A stretch of 18,671 nt of DNA from DATCIH01 sp036507955 (GTDB lineage Bacteria > Bacillota > Clostridia > Clostridiales > Clostridiaceae), in the NCBI GenBank assembly GCA_036507955.1, contig DATCIH010000005.1, forward strand, positions 1 through 18,671, given 5' to 3'. Of the stretch, positions 1 through 6,553 are shown piece by piece. The notes below the pieces were generated by a model. That model searched no databases, had not been told where the DNA came from, and saw only the letters and a program-made list of their open reading frames with translations. The position numbers and the translations under genes were made by a program. Positions within the stretch are counted from its first letter, which is position 1, and each line of letters starts with the position of its first letter.

Positions 1-2
1 AC

Positions 3-74
3 TATATGTCACCTGATGAGTTTGAAATAGCATATGAAAAAGCAACCAAACTTAATCTAGCAATAGCAATTTAA
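3..74 (+). CDS. IS3-type transposase, C-terminal end (partial)
   Basis: An open frame enters from the left edge and ends at TAA 72-74, giving 23 residues that begin YMSPDEFEIAYEK. A G-Y-(L/M)-S-P-x-E-F/Y-E string close to the end is typical of the C-terminus of IS3-family OrfB transposases (rve integrase core), where it follows the RPHxxLGY region. Only this tail is inside the window, so neither completeness nor the inverted repeat of the element can be judged. The next gene downstream is also mobile-element related and is truncated at its 5' end, consistent with an insertion or rearrangement boundary between about 75 and 140. Family assignment rests on one short motif and is moderate. Confidence 0.5.
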   Translation, partial: YMSPDEFEIAYEKATKLNLAIAI

Positions 75-159
75 ATTTAAGGGAACTTCTAACAATAACT
101 TTCTCATTTTAATTTGTACTTTTTATTGACATAGGACCAAGTTAACAAATCAGCACAAC

Positions 160-768
160 ATGGATAAAAGGACAATGTGGTACTGGGGGGAAATGTTCTC
201 AGAAGGAATTAAAAAGGGTAGTGACTATAAGAACTTAACTAAAGTCATAACTATAAACATTGTTGACTTTGAGTATATTAAAATACCTAATAAATTCCAT
301 ACAACCTTTCATCTATGGGAAGATGAAACCAAAGACTACATGCTAACAGACGTTGTAGAGATTCACTTCATAGAGATGGCGAAATTTAGAAAGTTAAAAG
401 ATAAGAATCTAAAAGAAGATAAGCTACAAAGGTGGCTATCCTTCTTTAGTGAAGATATAAGTAATAAGGAGTTGGAGGAGTTGATGGACATGGATGTTGA
501 TATTAAAAAAGCAGAAGAAAAAATAGAATATCTAAGTAGTGATCCAAAGACAATAGAACTTTACAAAGCAAGAGAAAGATCACTTCATGAGAGAGCTAAT
601 ATGATAAGCGGTGCTAAAGATGAAGGAATAGATATAGGTGATAATAGAAGAGCAGTAAAGGTAGCAGAAAAAATGTTAAAACGAGGAGATAGCATAGAGG
701 ATGTAGTTGATATTTCTGAACTACCAAAGGAAGATGTACTAGAACTAAAAAAGAAAATGCTTAACTAA
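160..768 (+). pseudogene. Rpn-family recombination-promoting nuclease/putative transposase, 5'-truncated
   Basis: The 202-residue frame matches the C-terminal two-thirds of Rpn-family (PD-(D/E)XK nuclease, PDDEXK_2) proteins. It has the NMDKRTMWYWGEMF helix, the VITINIVDFEY strand, the FHLWEDE turn, and a charged C-terminal helical tail with the GxxxG-like stretch DEGIDIGDNRRA. Full-length members are about 280-310 residues, and the N-terminal half with the catalytic D...ExQ motif is missing. Codons just upstream of ATG 160 still read N-Q-H-N in frame, as expected for the family. Before that, the sequence resembles I-D-I-E-x-Q-V only if one or two bases are shifted, so the gene is broken as well as truncated. 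These proteins are DNA endonucleases linked to RecA-independent recombination; this copy should be inactive. Confidence 0.72.
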
Positions 769-801
769 AATAGTATAAGATTAATAATACTCTATACAAT
801 G

Positions 802-839
802 AATCCCTTACGCCAATAAAACGTGTAGGGGATTTTTTC
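802..839 (+). terminator. Rho-independent terminator after the Rpn remnant
   Basis: An imperfect hairpin pairs AATCCCTTACG with CGTGTAGGGGATT around an AT-rich loop, followed by a run of six T. It lies about 35 bp after the stop of the Rpn-like gene. Confidence 0.6.
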
Positions 840-868
840 TCTAGAGATAGCTAACAACCATAAAATAG

Positions 869-911
869 CAAGCTCGAGGCAAGCATCTCACAAGGACCCC
901 CGGCAGGCTGT
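869..911. repeat. Left copy of a GC-richer direct repeat flanking the HEPN/MNT segment
   Basis: Positions 869-900 match 1772-1803 at 28 of 32 bases (both start CAAGCT and end CAAGGACCCC). A looser match follows, through a GG(C)TGTG-like block. The repeat is conspicuously GC-richer than its surroundings. It sits between the Rpn terminator and the IS1182-type fragment. Function is unknown. Confidence 0.7.
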
Positions 912-999
912 GCGAAAGCTACAAACACTAGCAATATATGCCCAAATATGTTATAATAAGACTATGTATTATAGCAATAGCAGGGGGGATTAATAAGTT

Positions 1000-1209
1000 A
1001 TGAACTATATTTTGAGAAAAGATAGATTTCAGGCAAGAGTTGAATGTTTTGAAGATTATGTGGAAGCAGATAATGAAAATAGAGTTATTGATAAAATAAT
1101 TGATACATTAGACATTGAATCCTTAGGATTTAAAATAGGGAATAATAATATATCAGGAAGACCTATGTTTAGTTGTATAACTTATATTCAGAAAATGAAC
1201 CACCTATGA
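1000..1209 (+). pseudogene. IS1182-type transposase, N-terminal fragment
   Basis: A good ribosome binding site (GGGGGG about 8-13 bases upstream) precedes ATG 1000. The first ~58 residues read like the N-terminus of an IS1182-family DDE transposase, including the DNENRVIDKIIDTLDI stretch and the SGRPMFS block that normally leads into PxxxLKLYIYGYFNR. Family members are about 450-550 residues. After SGRPMFS (about position 1171) the similarity stops and the frame runs 12 unrelated residues to a stop, because the DNA switches to a HEPN-domain gene in another frame. A TATAAT hexamer at 952-957 may be a relic of the element's promoter. This is a 5' remnant with no function as a transposase. Confidence 0.6.
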
Positions 1210-1472
1210 TTCATAATATTTGGAATATATTTAAGCAACTAAAGAGGAATGTTGTACTCGTAGAATGTTTAACTACTAATGAATTCGAGGATAATTTACT
1301 AAAATACAAAATTTTCTTTGCAGAACTATTATCGTATTATATATCTGGTAGGTATCCTTCATTTAAAGAAAAGATATCAAGTGGAATTGATGCTAGCAGA
1401 GCTAAAAGAATATTAAGTAATACAGAGGATGTGTTTTCATGGATAAAATCCCTGAGTCAATACAAAAAATAG
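1173..1472 (+). pseudogene. HEPN-domain toxin, N-terminally truncated (HEPN/MNT module)
   Basis: This frame opens at TTG 1173 without its own ribosome binding site and gives up to 99 residues. From about residue 6 it resembles the second half of a HEPN-domain protein: ENEPPMIHNIWNIFKQL corresponds to the segment around the conserved THxL, then come a helical region, the YYISGRYPS block (residues 55-63) typical of HEPN proteins, and a final helix ending WIKSL. The N-terminal helices are gone and the DNA before about 1171 belongs to an IS1182-type transposase, so the toxin half looks destroyed by a rearrangement. Its stop lies 34 bp inside the MNT gene, the usual overlap of such pairs. HEPN toxins are RNases neutralised by the MNT partner; here only the partner seems intact. 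Confidence 0.65.
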
Positions 1473-1771
1473 TAGAAGACTATATTGATAAATTGAGCAG
1501 ACAAATTTCTATAGATAAAGTCATATTATTTGGATCTTATGCTAAAGGCAATACACATAAAGATAGTGATGTTGATATAGCGATTTTTTCTGATTACTTT
1601 AAAAGTATGAGCAGGGTTGATGGAATACACTTTTTATTGCTACGAGCAATGGATTATGATATAGACTTGGAGCCACAACCATTTACAATGGATGAATATA
1701 AGGATCCAGTAGGTTTAGTACAAGATATTTTAAAAACTGGTATAGAAATACCATTTCGTTATGTAAGTTAA
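1439..1771 (+). CDS. MNT-type nucleotidyltransferase-domain antitoxin
   Basis: This 110-residue protein carries the minimal nucleotidyltransferase (Pol beta-like) signature. GS at residues 32-33 is followed ten residues later by D44-x-D46 (GSYAKGNTHKDSDVDIAIF), and a third acidic residue, D76, sits in MDYDIDLEP. Length is normal for the family. It overlaps the end of the truncated HEPN gene by 34 bp, which is the standard arrangement of HEPN/MNT (type VII) toxin-antitoxin modules, where MNT proteins block the HEPN RNase, in studied cases by AMPylating it. With the HEPN half broken, this is probably an orphan antitoxin, kept intact by chance or acting on another HEPN toxin elsewhere. Start ATG 1439 fits the family N-terminus. 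Confidence 0.82.
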   Translation: MDKIPESIQKIVEDYIDKLSRQISIDKVILFGSYAKGNTHKDSDVDIAIFSDYFKSMSRVDGIHFLLLRAMDYDIDLEPQPFTMDEYKDPVGLVQDILKTGIEIPFRYVS

Positions 1772-1813
1772 CAAGCTAGAGGCAAGTCTCTCGCAAGGAC
1801 CCCGGGGTTGTGA
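1772..1813. repeat. Right copy of the direct repeat flanking the HEPN/MNT segment
   Basis: This copy starts one base after the MNT stop codon and matches 869-900 at 28 of 32 bases. It contains an 8-bp palindrome CCCCGGGG (1800-1807). It is also bracketed by an inverted pair, TAAGTTAA (1764-1771) and TTAACTTA (1821-1828), so the copy could fold as one unit. Function is unknown. Confidence 0.7.
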
Positions 1814-1853
1814 ACAAAACTTAACTTATAAAAATGGCGAAAGCCACTGAAGT

Positions 1854-1885
1854 AAACTGCTGAAATATATTTTGGCAGTTTTTTT
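1854..1885 (+). terminator. Rho-independent terminator downstream of MNT
   Basis: AAACTGC (1854-1860) pairs with GCAGTTT (1875-1881), followed by T residues to 1885. A small TGGC-GAAA-GCCA hairpin lies just upstream at 1834-1845. The left arm and loop are shared with 6549-6571 (23 identical bases). Confidence 0.65.
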
Positions 1886-1907
1886 CATTAAATGAGCATT
1901 TAATGAA
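1884..1907. repeat. Perfect 10-bp inverted repeat
   Basis: TTCATTAAAT (1884-1893) and ATTTAATGAA (1898-1907) are perfect inverted arms around a 4-base loop, immediately after the T-run of the preceding terminator. It may be a second terminator arm acting on the opposite strand or a relic of a mobile element. It is very AT-rich, so chance is possible. Confidence 0.5.
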
Positions 1908-1980
1908 GTTGAAATAGCTGTGTAAAAGGTTATATAATATAATTAATAAGATAGAACCATTGAGATAGGAGGATTTTTAC

Positions 1981-2119
1981 ATGTTTAATCAAGTTATTTG
2001 ATGCTTCCAGCCTTGTAGAAAAAGGTGTGTTTAGAAAGCTAAAAGATATAAATTTATTTTTAAAATCTTGTACAGTTATGAATCGTACTCTTGCGTGGGA
2101 TATTAATGGTAATCAATAA
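1981..2119 (+). pseudogene. DUF2442-domain protein remnant
   Basis: A strong AGGAGG ribosome binding site precedes ATG 1981, but that frame hits TGA after six codons. In the adjacent frame the sequence continues L-F-D-A-S-S-L-V-E-K-G-V-F, then a K-L-K-D-x-x-L-F stretch, and A-W-D-I-N-G-N before TAA 2117-2119. This matches the middle of DUF2442 proteins, whose pattern is FD...L...GxFxxLKDxxLFxxxxV...xxxWxxxxDI. Both an internal deletion after the start region and loss of the C-terminus have occurred. DUF2442 proteins are short (about 80-100 residues), are often found beside toxin-antitoxin genes, and have no firmly known role. Confidence 0.6.
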
Positions 2120-2130
2120 TAGTTTTAATT

Positions 2131-2294
2131 GAAGATGAAAAATTAGTAAATACATTCAGATTGCAAGAAAACAATAGGTATGGTAGATCTGAAATTTATA
2201 CTAATGAAGATACTGTATTGATCTTACTACTGTATTTGACTTATTCCAGCATCAGAGCCCATTGCATAAACATAAAAATAGCTATTTTCTTTAA
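2131..2294 (+). pseudogene. Uma2-type (DUF820) endonuclease, C-terminal remnant
   Basis: Two frames together give what looks like the end of a Uma2-family PD-(D/E)XK nuclease. Frame one (from 2131) reads EDEKLVNTFRLQENNRYGRS and then EIYTNEDTV. A shift near 2215 is followed in another frame by DLTTVFDLFQ, and then a stop at 2292-2294. The pattern (variable strand, ENxxYG, IYTEEDT, IxDLxxVF) is the usual C-terminal beta-strand region of the family. The N-terminal and catalytic parts are absent and at least one frameshift or deletion is present. The identification rests on short motifs. Confidence 0.45.
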
Positions 2295-2332
2295 GATAGT
2301 AAATAAAATTTTAAAGCGTAAAGAGGTTATTT

Positions 2333-3361
2333 ATGGATACATATAACAAAAGATTTAAAGTTCTAGTTACTGGGGCTGCTGGGTTTATTGGCTATCATAT
2401 GTCTTCACTACTACTTGATAAAGGCCATCAGGTTATAGGCATAGACAATATGAATGATTACTATGATATTGCCCTTAAGGAAGGCCGATTATCTATATTA
2501 GAAAAGAATTACAGCTTTATTTTTCATAAAATGGATCTAAAGGATAAAGAAGCTATAGATGATTTATTTAACAAATACGAATTTGATTACGTTATTAATT
2601 TAGCTGCTCAAGCAGGAGTAAGATATAGCATTACAAACCCTTATGCTTATGTTGATTCCAATCTTATTGGATTTATAAATATACTTGAGGCCTGCAGGAA
2701 TCATCCGGTGAAACATTTATTATATGCCTCCTCCAGCTCTGTTTATGGGGGAAACAAGGTGGCACCCTTTTCCACTAATCATAATGTAGATCATCCTGTA
2801 AGTTTGTATGCTGCAACTAAAAAAGCAAACGAGCTGATGGCTCACGCTTATAGTGATTTATATAAGATATCAACCACTGGCTTAAGGTTTTTTACTGTAT
2901 ATGGACCATGGGGAAGACCTGATATGGCATATTTCTTATTTACAGATGCAATTTTAAGTGGAAAGCCAATTAACGTATTTAATAATGGAAAGATGGAAAG
3001 AGATTTTACTTATGTCGATGACATTGTAGAAGGTATATACAAACTGATGTCTTTAGCCCCTAAAGGTAATCCTGATTGGGATGAAACTAAAGATGCTTTA
3101 AGCAGCAGCTTTGCACCCTATAAGATCTATAATATTGGCAATAATCACCCAGTACAATTAGAAAAGTTTATCTCAGTGTTAGAAGATAAACTTGGGAAAA
3201 AAGCAAAAAAGAATTATATGGAAATGCAGCAAAGTGATGTGTTAAAAACTTATGCGGATGTATCTGATTTAGAAAAAGATATTGATTTTAAACCTAGTAC
3301 AAGCATTGAAGAGGGGCTTGGAAAGTTTGTAGATTGGTACAAAGATTTTTATAAGATCTAA
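2333..3361 (+). CDS. NAD-dependent epimerase, probable UDP-glucuronate 4-epimerase
   Basis: This 342-residue extended short-chain dehydrogenase/reductase has the Rossmann motif GAAGFIG (residues 14-20), the NAAQAGVRYS-type loop (AAQAGVRYS, 91-99), a serine-rich stretch YASSSSVYG, and the catalytic Y159-x-x-x-K163. The RFFTVYGPWGRPDMA stretch and the DFTYVDDIVEGI stretch are characteristic of the UDP-glucuronate 4-epimerase branch rather than plain GalE. It is expected to interconvert UDP-glucuronate and UDP-galacturonate in the cytoplasm for capsule or exopolysaccharide. A purine-rich site (AAGAGG) lies 7-12 bases before ATG 2333. A UDP-glucose dehydrogenase, supplier of its substrate, follows 25 bp downstream, which supports the function. 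The substrate could also be another UDP-hexuronate or UDP-hexosamine. Confidence 0.85.
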   Translation: MDTYNKRFKVLVTGAAGFIGYHMSSLLLDKGHQVIGIDNMNDYYDIALKEGRLSILEKNYSFIFHKMDLKDKEAIDDLFNKYEFDYVINLAAQAGVRYSITNPYAYVDSNLIGFINILEACRNHPVKHLLYASSSSVYGGNKVAPFSTNHNVDHPVSLYAATKKANELMAHAYSDLYKISTTGLRFFTVYGPWGRPDMAYFLFTDAILSGKPINVFNNGKMERDFTYVDDIVEGIYKLMSLAPKGNPDWDETKDALSSSFAPYKIYNIGNNHPVQLEKFISVLEDKLGKKAKKNYMEMQQSDVLKTYADVSDLEKDIDFKPSTSIEEGLGKFVDWYKDFYKI

Positions 3362-3386
3362 ATTTTAGTATATGGGGGATTTAAAA

Positions 3387-4553
3387 GTGAAAATAACAAT
3401 AGCGGGAACAGGATACGTGGGACTTTCAAATGCTATTTTACTAGCTCAGCATAATGAAGTTATAGCACTTGATATTATACAGGAAAAAGTAGATATGATA
3501 AATGATAAGATATCTCCAATTGATGATGTAGAGATTAAAGAATACCTATCAAACAAGCAATTAAATCTGATTGCAACTACAGATGCATATAAGGCTTATT
3601 CAGAGGCAGAATTTGTTATTATTTCAACACCAACAAATTATGATATAGAAAAGAATTATTTTAATACCAGATCTGTAGAAGCGGTAATTGCTAACGTACT
3701 TTCAATTAATCCAGAGGCTACCATGGTAATAAAGTCAACAGTACCAGTAGGATATACAGAAAAAGTAAGGAAAATGTTTGAAACAAATAACATTATCTTT
3801 GCGCCAGAGTTTTTAAGAGAAGGAAAGGCTTTATATGATAATCTCTATCCTTCAAGGATTATAGTAGGAGAAAAATCAGAAAGAGGTGAAAAGTTTGCCA
3901 GTCTTTTAGTAGAAGGAGCTATTAAAAAAGATATACCTGTCTTATACACTGGTTCCACAGAAGCTGAAGCTGTAAAACTATTTTCCAATACATATTTGGC
4001 TCTTAGAGTTGCCTATTTTAATGAACTAGATACTTATGCAGAAATAAGAGGCTTAGACACAAAACAAATTATTGAAGGTGTTGGTTTAGATCCAAGGATA
4101 GGAAATTATTACAATAATCCCTCCTTTGGATATGGTGGCTATTGCCTTCCTAAGGATACAAAACAATTAAGAGCAAATTTTGAAGATGTTCCAAGCAATA
4201 TTATAGGAGCTATAGTAGATGCTAACAGAACAAGAAAAGATCACATTGCAGATATGATAATAGCTAAGAAGCCTAATATAGTAGGTATTTATAGATTAAC
4301 CATGAAAACAAATTCTGATAACTTCAGAGCCTCATCAATACAGGGCATAATGAAACGAATCAAAGCAAAAGGAATAGAAGTAGTAGTGTTTGAGCCAGCA
4401 CTAAAAGAAGAATACTTTTATAAATCTAAAGTTATAAGAGATTTAGATGAATTTAAGAAAATGTCAGATGTTATTGTGACTAATAGATTATCAAAGGATT
4501 TAGTGGATGTGGAAGATAAGGTTTATACTAGAGATTTATTTGGGGTGGATTAG
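3387..4553 (+). CDS. UDP-glucose 6-dehydrogenase
   Basis: The product is 388 residues from GTG 3387. A GGGGGA site about 8 bases upstream and the usual family N-terminus MKITIAGTGYVGL favour this GTG over ATG 3372, which lies within the Shine-Dalgarno region. It has the GxGxxG NAD-binding motif (residues 7-12), STPTNYD, APEFLREGKALYD, and the catalytic cysteine (about C253) in GYGGYCLPKDTKQL. The central helix (AEAVKLFSNTYLALRVAYFNEL) and the C-terminal UDP-binding domain are present. It oxidises UDP-glucose to UDP-glucuronate with two NAD+. Together with the preceding epimerase it forms a two-gene unit for acidic sugar nucleotides, with no glycosyltransferase nearby. Downstream T-runs (about 4560-4578) may terminate transcription, but no clean hairpin is seen. 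Confidence 0.93.
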   Translation: MKITIAGTGYVGLSNAILLAQHNEVIALDIIQEKVDMINDKISPIDDVEIKEYLSNKQLNLIATTDAYKAYSEAEFVIISTPTNYDIEKNYFNTRSVEAVIANVLSINPEATMVIKSTVPVGYTEKVRKMFETNNIIFAPEFLREGKALYDNLYPSRIIVGEKSERGEKFASLLVEGAIKKDIPVLYTGSTEAEAVKLFSNTYLALRVAYFNELDTYAEIRGLDTKQIIEGVGLDPRIGNYYNNPSFGYGGYCLPKDTKQLRANFEDVPSNIIGAIVDANRTRKDHIADMIIAKKPNIVGIYRLTMKTNSDNFRASSIQGIMKRIKAKGIEVVVFEPALKEEYFYKSKVIRDLDEFKKMSDVIVTNRLSKDLVDVEDKVYTRDLFGVD

Positions 4554-4617
4554 TAAGAAGTTTTTTGGCTTTTTTTCCTAATATGTAATTTTAAGTTTCA
4601 AGAACACATTCCGGTAC

Positions 4618-4860
4618 TTAAATTAATGAGTGGTAGAGGATGGAAAGATCAAGAGCATAGCTAAATCCACTTGTTGACCCAACTGTATAGCCAGGGTAGG
4701 CAGCGTCTAATTCAGGTCTTGAGATTCCAATATATGCATCACCTTTGTAAACACTATCAAGATATATATTTGAACATTTTTTAGTTCCAGAAAGATTCAA
4801 TGCCCAGCCATCAATAGATAGTGGAATTGTTAAAGGAATAAGCTTTAATAAGGGAGTAAT
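4618..4860 (-). pseudogene. Cell-surface Ig-like repeat domain fragment
   Basis: On the minus strand a frame reads IDGWALNLSGTKK near 4800, followed by IYLDSVYKGDAYIG, SRPELDAAYPGY and SGFSYALDLSIL, then a stop at 4618. This is the repeated module found in clostridial surface proteins and amidases, with the pattern GWALNxSGxKxVxVYVDGxxxGxAxxGxSRPDVxxxYPGYxxxxxSGYxYxLDxxxL. There it serves as an Ig-like wall- or carbohydrate-binding domain. The last strand (NGTHTITV-like) is missing and there is no start signal or signal peptide. It is a one-module relic lying between convergent and divergent debris. The module name in domain databases is not certain. Confidence 0.55.
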
Positions 4861-4904
4861 TTAAATGTACATAAAAAACATAAATAGAAGTGGGTGAGCA
4901 AGTT

Positions 4905-5258
4905 ATGAAAATAATTTCTAATGTAGTTATAATTAATTTAAACTTAAATAAATTATGGACAAGTTGTTTTATTCTGGTAGTAGTTGCCATTTACCAGATA
5001 ATATCTCCAGTTCAAGTGCAAGCAGGTTCATTGCTATCAGTGGATAACACTAAAGTCATACAAAATAACTTCCTTGGAGTAAATGCAGTCTATCATGGAT
5101 TTGCTTTATGCCAGAGGAAGAGAGTAAAGGCATGAATAATAATTATAGGGAAATAGAATTTAATAGAGTAGGAGATATGAACTTACATATTGCAAGAACT
5201 TGGTACAGACCCGATTTTGCTTGTGGAGATGACTTAATGAACACTTTTGACTGGAACT
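4905..5258 (+). pseudogene. Secreted glycoside-hydrolase-like protein, N-terminal part, frameshifted
   Basis: ATG 4905 has a ribosome binding site (GGGTGAG, six bases upstream) that decides the start. A hydrophobic signal peptide (LWTSCFILVVVAIYQIISP, ending in QVQA) is followed by FLGVNAVYHGFA. One T seems lost from the run at 5105-5107. In the next frame the protein continues MPEEESKGMNNNYREIEFNR, then MNLHIARTWYRPDF and FDWNS. The NFxGVNAxYHGFxxMPE...ARTWYRPD pattern looks like the first strands of a clan GH-A TIM-barrel glycosidase. At about 5259 the sequence switches to the SARP gene copy, so catalytic residues are absent. The glycosidase family is not resolved. Confidence 0.5.
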
Positions 5259-5939
5259 CAATTATTGGACAGATGTGGATGAGTTTGAAGAACTTTATAA
5301 TAAAGCTAAAGCTAGTGAGAAAAATGCTGACACTATTAATGCAATTAACTCTATGAAAGAGCGCTTATGCTTTATAAAGGTGATTATCTTTCAGAAGATG
5401 TCAACAATGAATGGGTTACAACCGTTAGAAACTATTATCATCGCATGTATATGGATATAATAGGTAGGCTAATAGAATTACTAAAAAATGCTGAAAGGAT
5501 CCAGGATATTCTAAAAATATGTGAAGAGGCCTTAATGATTGGGCCATTTGAAGAGACTCTGCACATACTTTATATTGAAGCACTCATTAAAATTGGTAAT
5601 ATTAAGCAAGCACAGAGCCAATATGAATATGTAACATCTATGCTATATAAAGAGATGGGAGTAAAACCATCCACTGCTCTAAGAAACTTATACCACCAGA
5701 TTAAATGCAAAGATGATAAGATCATATTAGATATAAATTCTATTCAAGAGATGATGACGGATAGGTCAGACTCTGATGGCGCTTTCTTTTGTGAACCGGA
5801 TACTTTTATTTCTTTTTATAAATTGGAAAGCCGAAGAGAAGCAAGAACTGGGAAAGTTGTATTTATGGCAATGCTTACTTTGTCAAAGTCTATAATTATA
5901 GAAACTTTATTGCAGCCAATCAGTTACCTTGATTTATAA
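5259..5939 (+). pseudogene. SARP/BTAD regulator, decayed copy lacking the DNA-binding domain
   Basis: From TCAATTATTGGACAGATGT onward this is a diverged copy of the intact regulator gene (start of match 14765). The N-terminal winged-helix region is missing and replaced by the glycosidase fragment. A one-base deletion near 5346 (GCAATT-AACTC against GCAATTGAACTC) shifts the frame. From about 5367 the BTAD tetratricopeptide-like part is again readable for 190 codons. Near 5880 an in-frame deletion of about 70 codons removes most of the C-terminal cyclase-like domain, joining FMAMLT directly to SKS.IIETLLQPI. It cannot be a functional transcription factor, though a 190-residue BTAD-only product from ATG 5367 cannot be fully excluded. 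Confidence 0.88.
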
Positions 5940-5953
5940 AATAATAGATTAGA

Positions 5954-5988
5954 AAATCATGACACTTTTAAAGGTCGTGATTTTTTTT
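5954..5988 (+). terminator. Rho-independent terminator of the decayed regulator copy
   Basis: AAATCATGAC (5954-5963) pairs with GTCGTGATTT (5974-5983) around an AT-rich loop, followed by eight T. The counterpart in the intact copy is at 15672-15704, with compensating changes that keep the stem. Confidence 0.85.
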
Positions 5989-6003
5989 CTTTCTTCCTTT
6001 GTA

Positions 6004-6056
6004 TGACTGGGCTGTGACTGATATAAGTATTATTTAAGTTTACCATATGTTACCAT
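6004..6056 (+). promoter_or_regulatory. Paired direct repeats in the leader of the small-protein operon (decayed copy)
   Basis: TGACTG occurs at 6004-6009 and 6015-6020 (11 bp apart). TTACCAT occurs at 6040-6046 and 6050-6056 (10 bp apart). Both pairs are preserved at 15721-15737 and 15801-15817 although intervening sequence has changed length. SARP regulators of actinomycetes bind short direct repeats about 11 bp apart, so these are candidate operators for the BTAD regulator; that link is inference. Confidence 0.45.
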
Positions 6057-6100
6057 TAAATTATATCTAAAACAAAGTATCGTAGTAAGGGGAATTGGTT

Positions 6101-6323
6101 ATGGAAATGAGGGGCAACAAGAAGTCCTTAAAAAAAAGTAAAAATGCAGCATCGGGTTTCATATTAAATATCATAGTAAACAATGACGGTGGTGTACATG
6201 GAAATGATACTACTAATTAAAGAAAGATTGGACCAAATACAATTTCTACAGCCCTCTAACCAGATTCGTTCATGGGTGAAACAGGTAATCCCATTATTTC
6301 CGAAAGAGGGTAAGGAGATATGA
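6101..6323 (+). pseudogene. Small conserved protein (type 1), internal deletion
   Basis: ATG 6101 follows a GTAAGGGG ribosome binding site. The frame starts MEMRGNKKSLKKSKNAASGF and continues ILNIIVNNDGGVHG, then stops after 39 residues because roughly 70-80 bp present in the other copy (15862 gene) are missing. The rest remains readable in another frame (EMILLIKERLDQIQF, then PSNQIRSWVKQVIPLFPKEG) to TGA 6321-6323, which overlaps the next ATG as ATGA. Combining the copies, the ancestral protein was about 90 residues with a central FILNI...HGxIQ...FRSxxEMxLLI core. This core is paralogous to that of the following gene. Function is unknown. Confidence 0.7.
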
Positions 6324-6553
6324 ATGAAGAAAAAACTCCCAGGATTGAAACTTCTTCAACCTTTTTAGTAAACATAAAATATCAGCAGAATACAAGCTGG
6401 CAGGGCACAATACAATGGCTGGATGGAAAACAAACAAGACATTTTCGCAGTTGCCTTGAATTGATGCTGCTAATTGAAGAAGCACTTGTAAGTGATGCAG
6501 AAAAGAATAAAAATAGAAAAATTGAGTTTCATATATGGGATGGGAAAGAGTAA
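6320..6553 (+). CDS. Small conserved hypothetical protein (type 2), intact
   Basis: This 77-residue protein has an AAGGAGA ribosome binding site 3-9 bases before ATG 6320. Core: FLVNIKYQQNTSWQGTIQWL, then GKQTRHFRSCLELMLLIEEAL. Similar short proteins (F-x-V-x-I-x-x-x-QNxxWQGTIxWxxxxxxxxFRSxLELxxLI) are a recurring but uncharacterised family in Clostridia, as I recall it. It shares the pattern of the type 1 protein before it, so the two are tandem paralogues and were translationally coupled (ATGA). No signal peptide or membrane segment is present, so it is probably cytoplasmic. In the intact downstream locus this gene is reduced to about 46 bp. It survives here next to a dead regulator, so expression is uncertain. 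Confidence 0.7.
   Translation: MNEEKTPRIETSSTFLVNIKYQQNTSWQGTIQWLDGKQTRHFRSCLELMLLIEEALVSDAEKNKNRKIEFHIWDGKE

Larger units (their letters stand above)
5259..6553 (+). repeat. Segmental duplication, decayed copy
   Basis: This stretch is colinear with 14765-16153: the regulator 3' part, terminator hairpin, repeat-bearing leader and small-protein gene. Each copy carries deletions the other lacks. Differences accumulate in third codon positions, so the duplication is not recent. Confidence 0.85.

Noticed and set aside
1764..1828. integron attC site or riboswitch at the right-hand repeat
   Set aside because: The inverted arms do not fit the attC core consensus convincingly, no integrase gene is present, and none of the riboswitch consensus cores I know can be aligned. 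Kept only as an unexplained repeat.
1832..1885. c-di-GMP or cobalamin riboswitch suggested by GGCGAAAGCC and GCCACTG
   Set aside because: Only isolated short strings match. The conserved cores and downstream gene context are missing, and a simple hairpin plus terminator explains it.
4557..4580. terminator after UDP-glucose dehydrogenase
   Set aside because: Two T-runs are present but no stable GC-containing stem precedes them.
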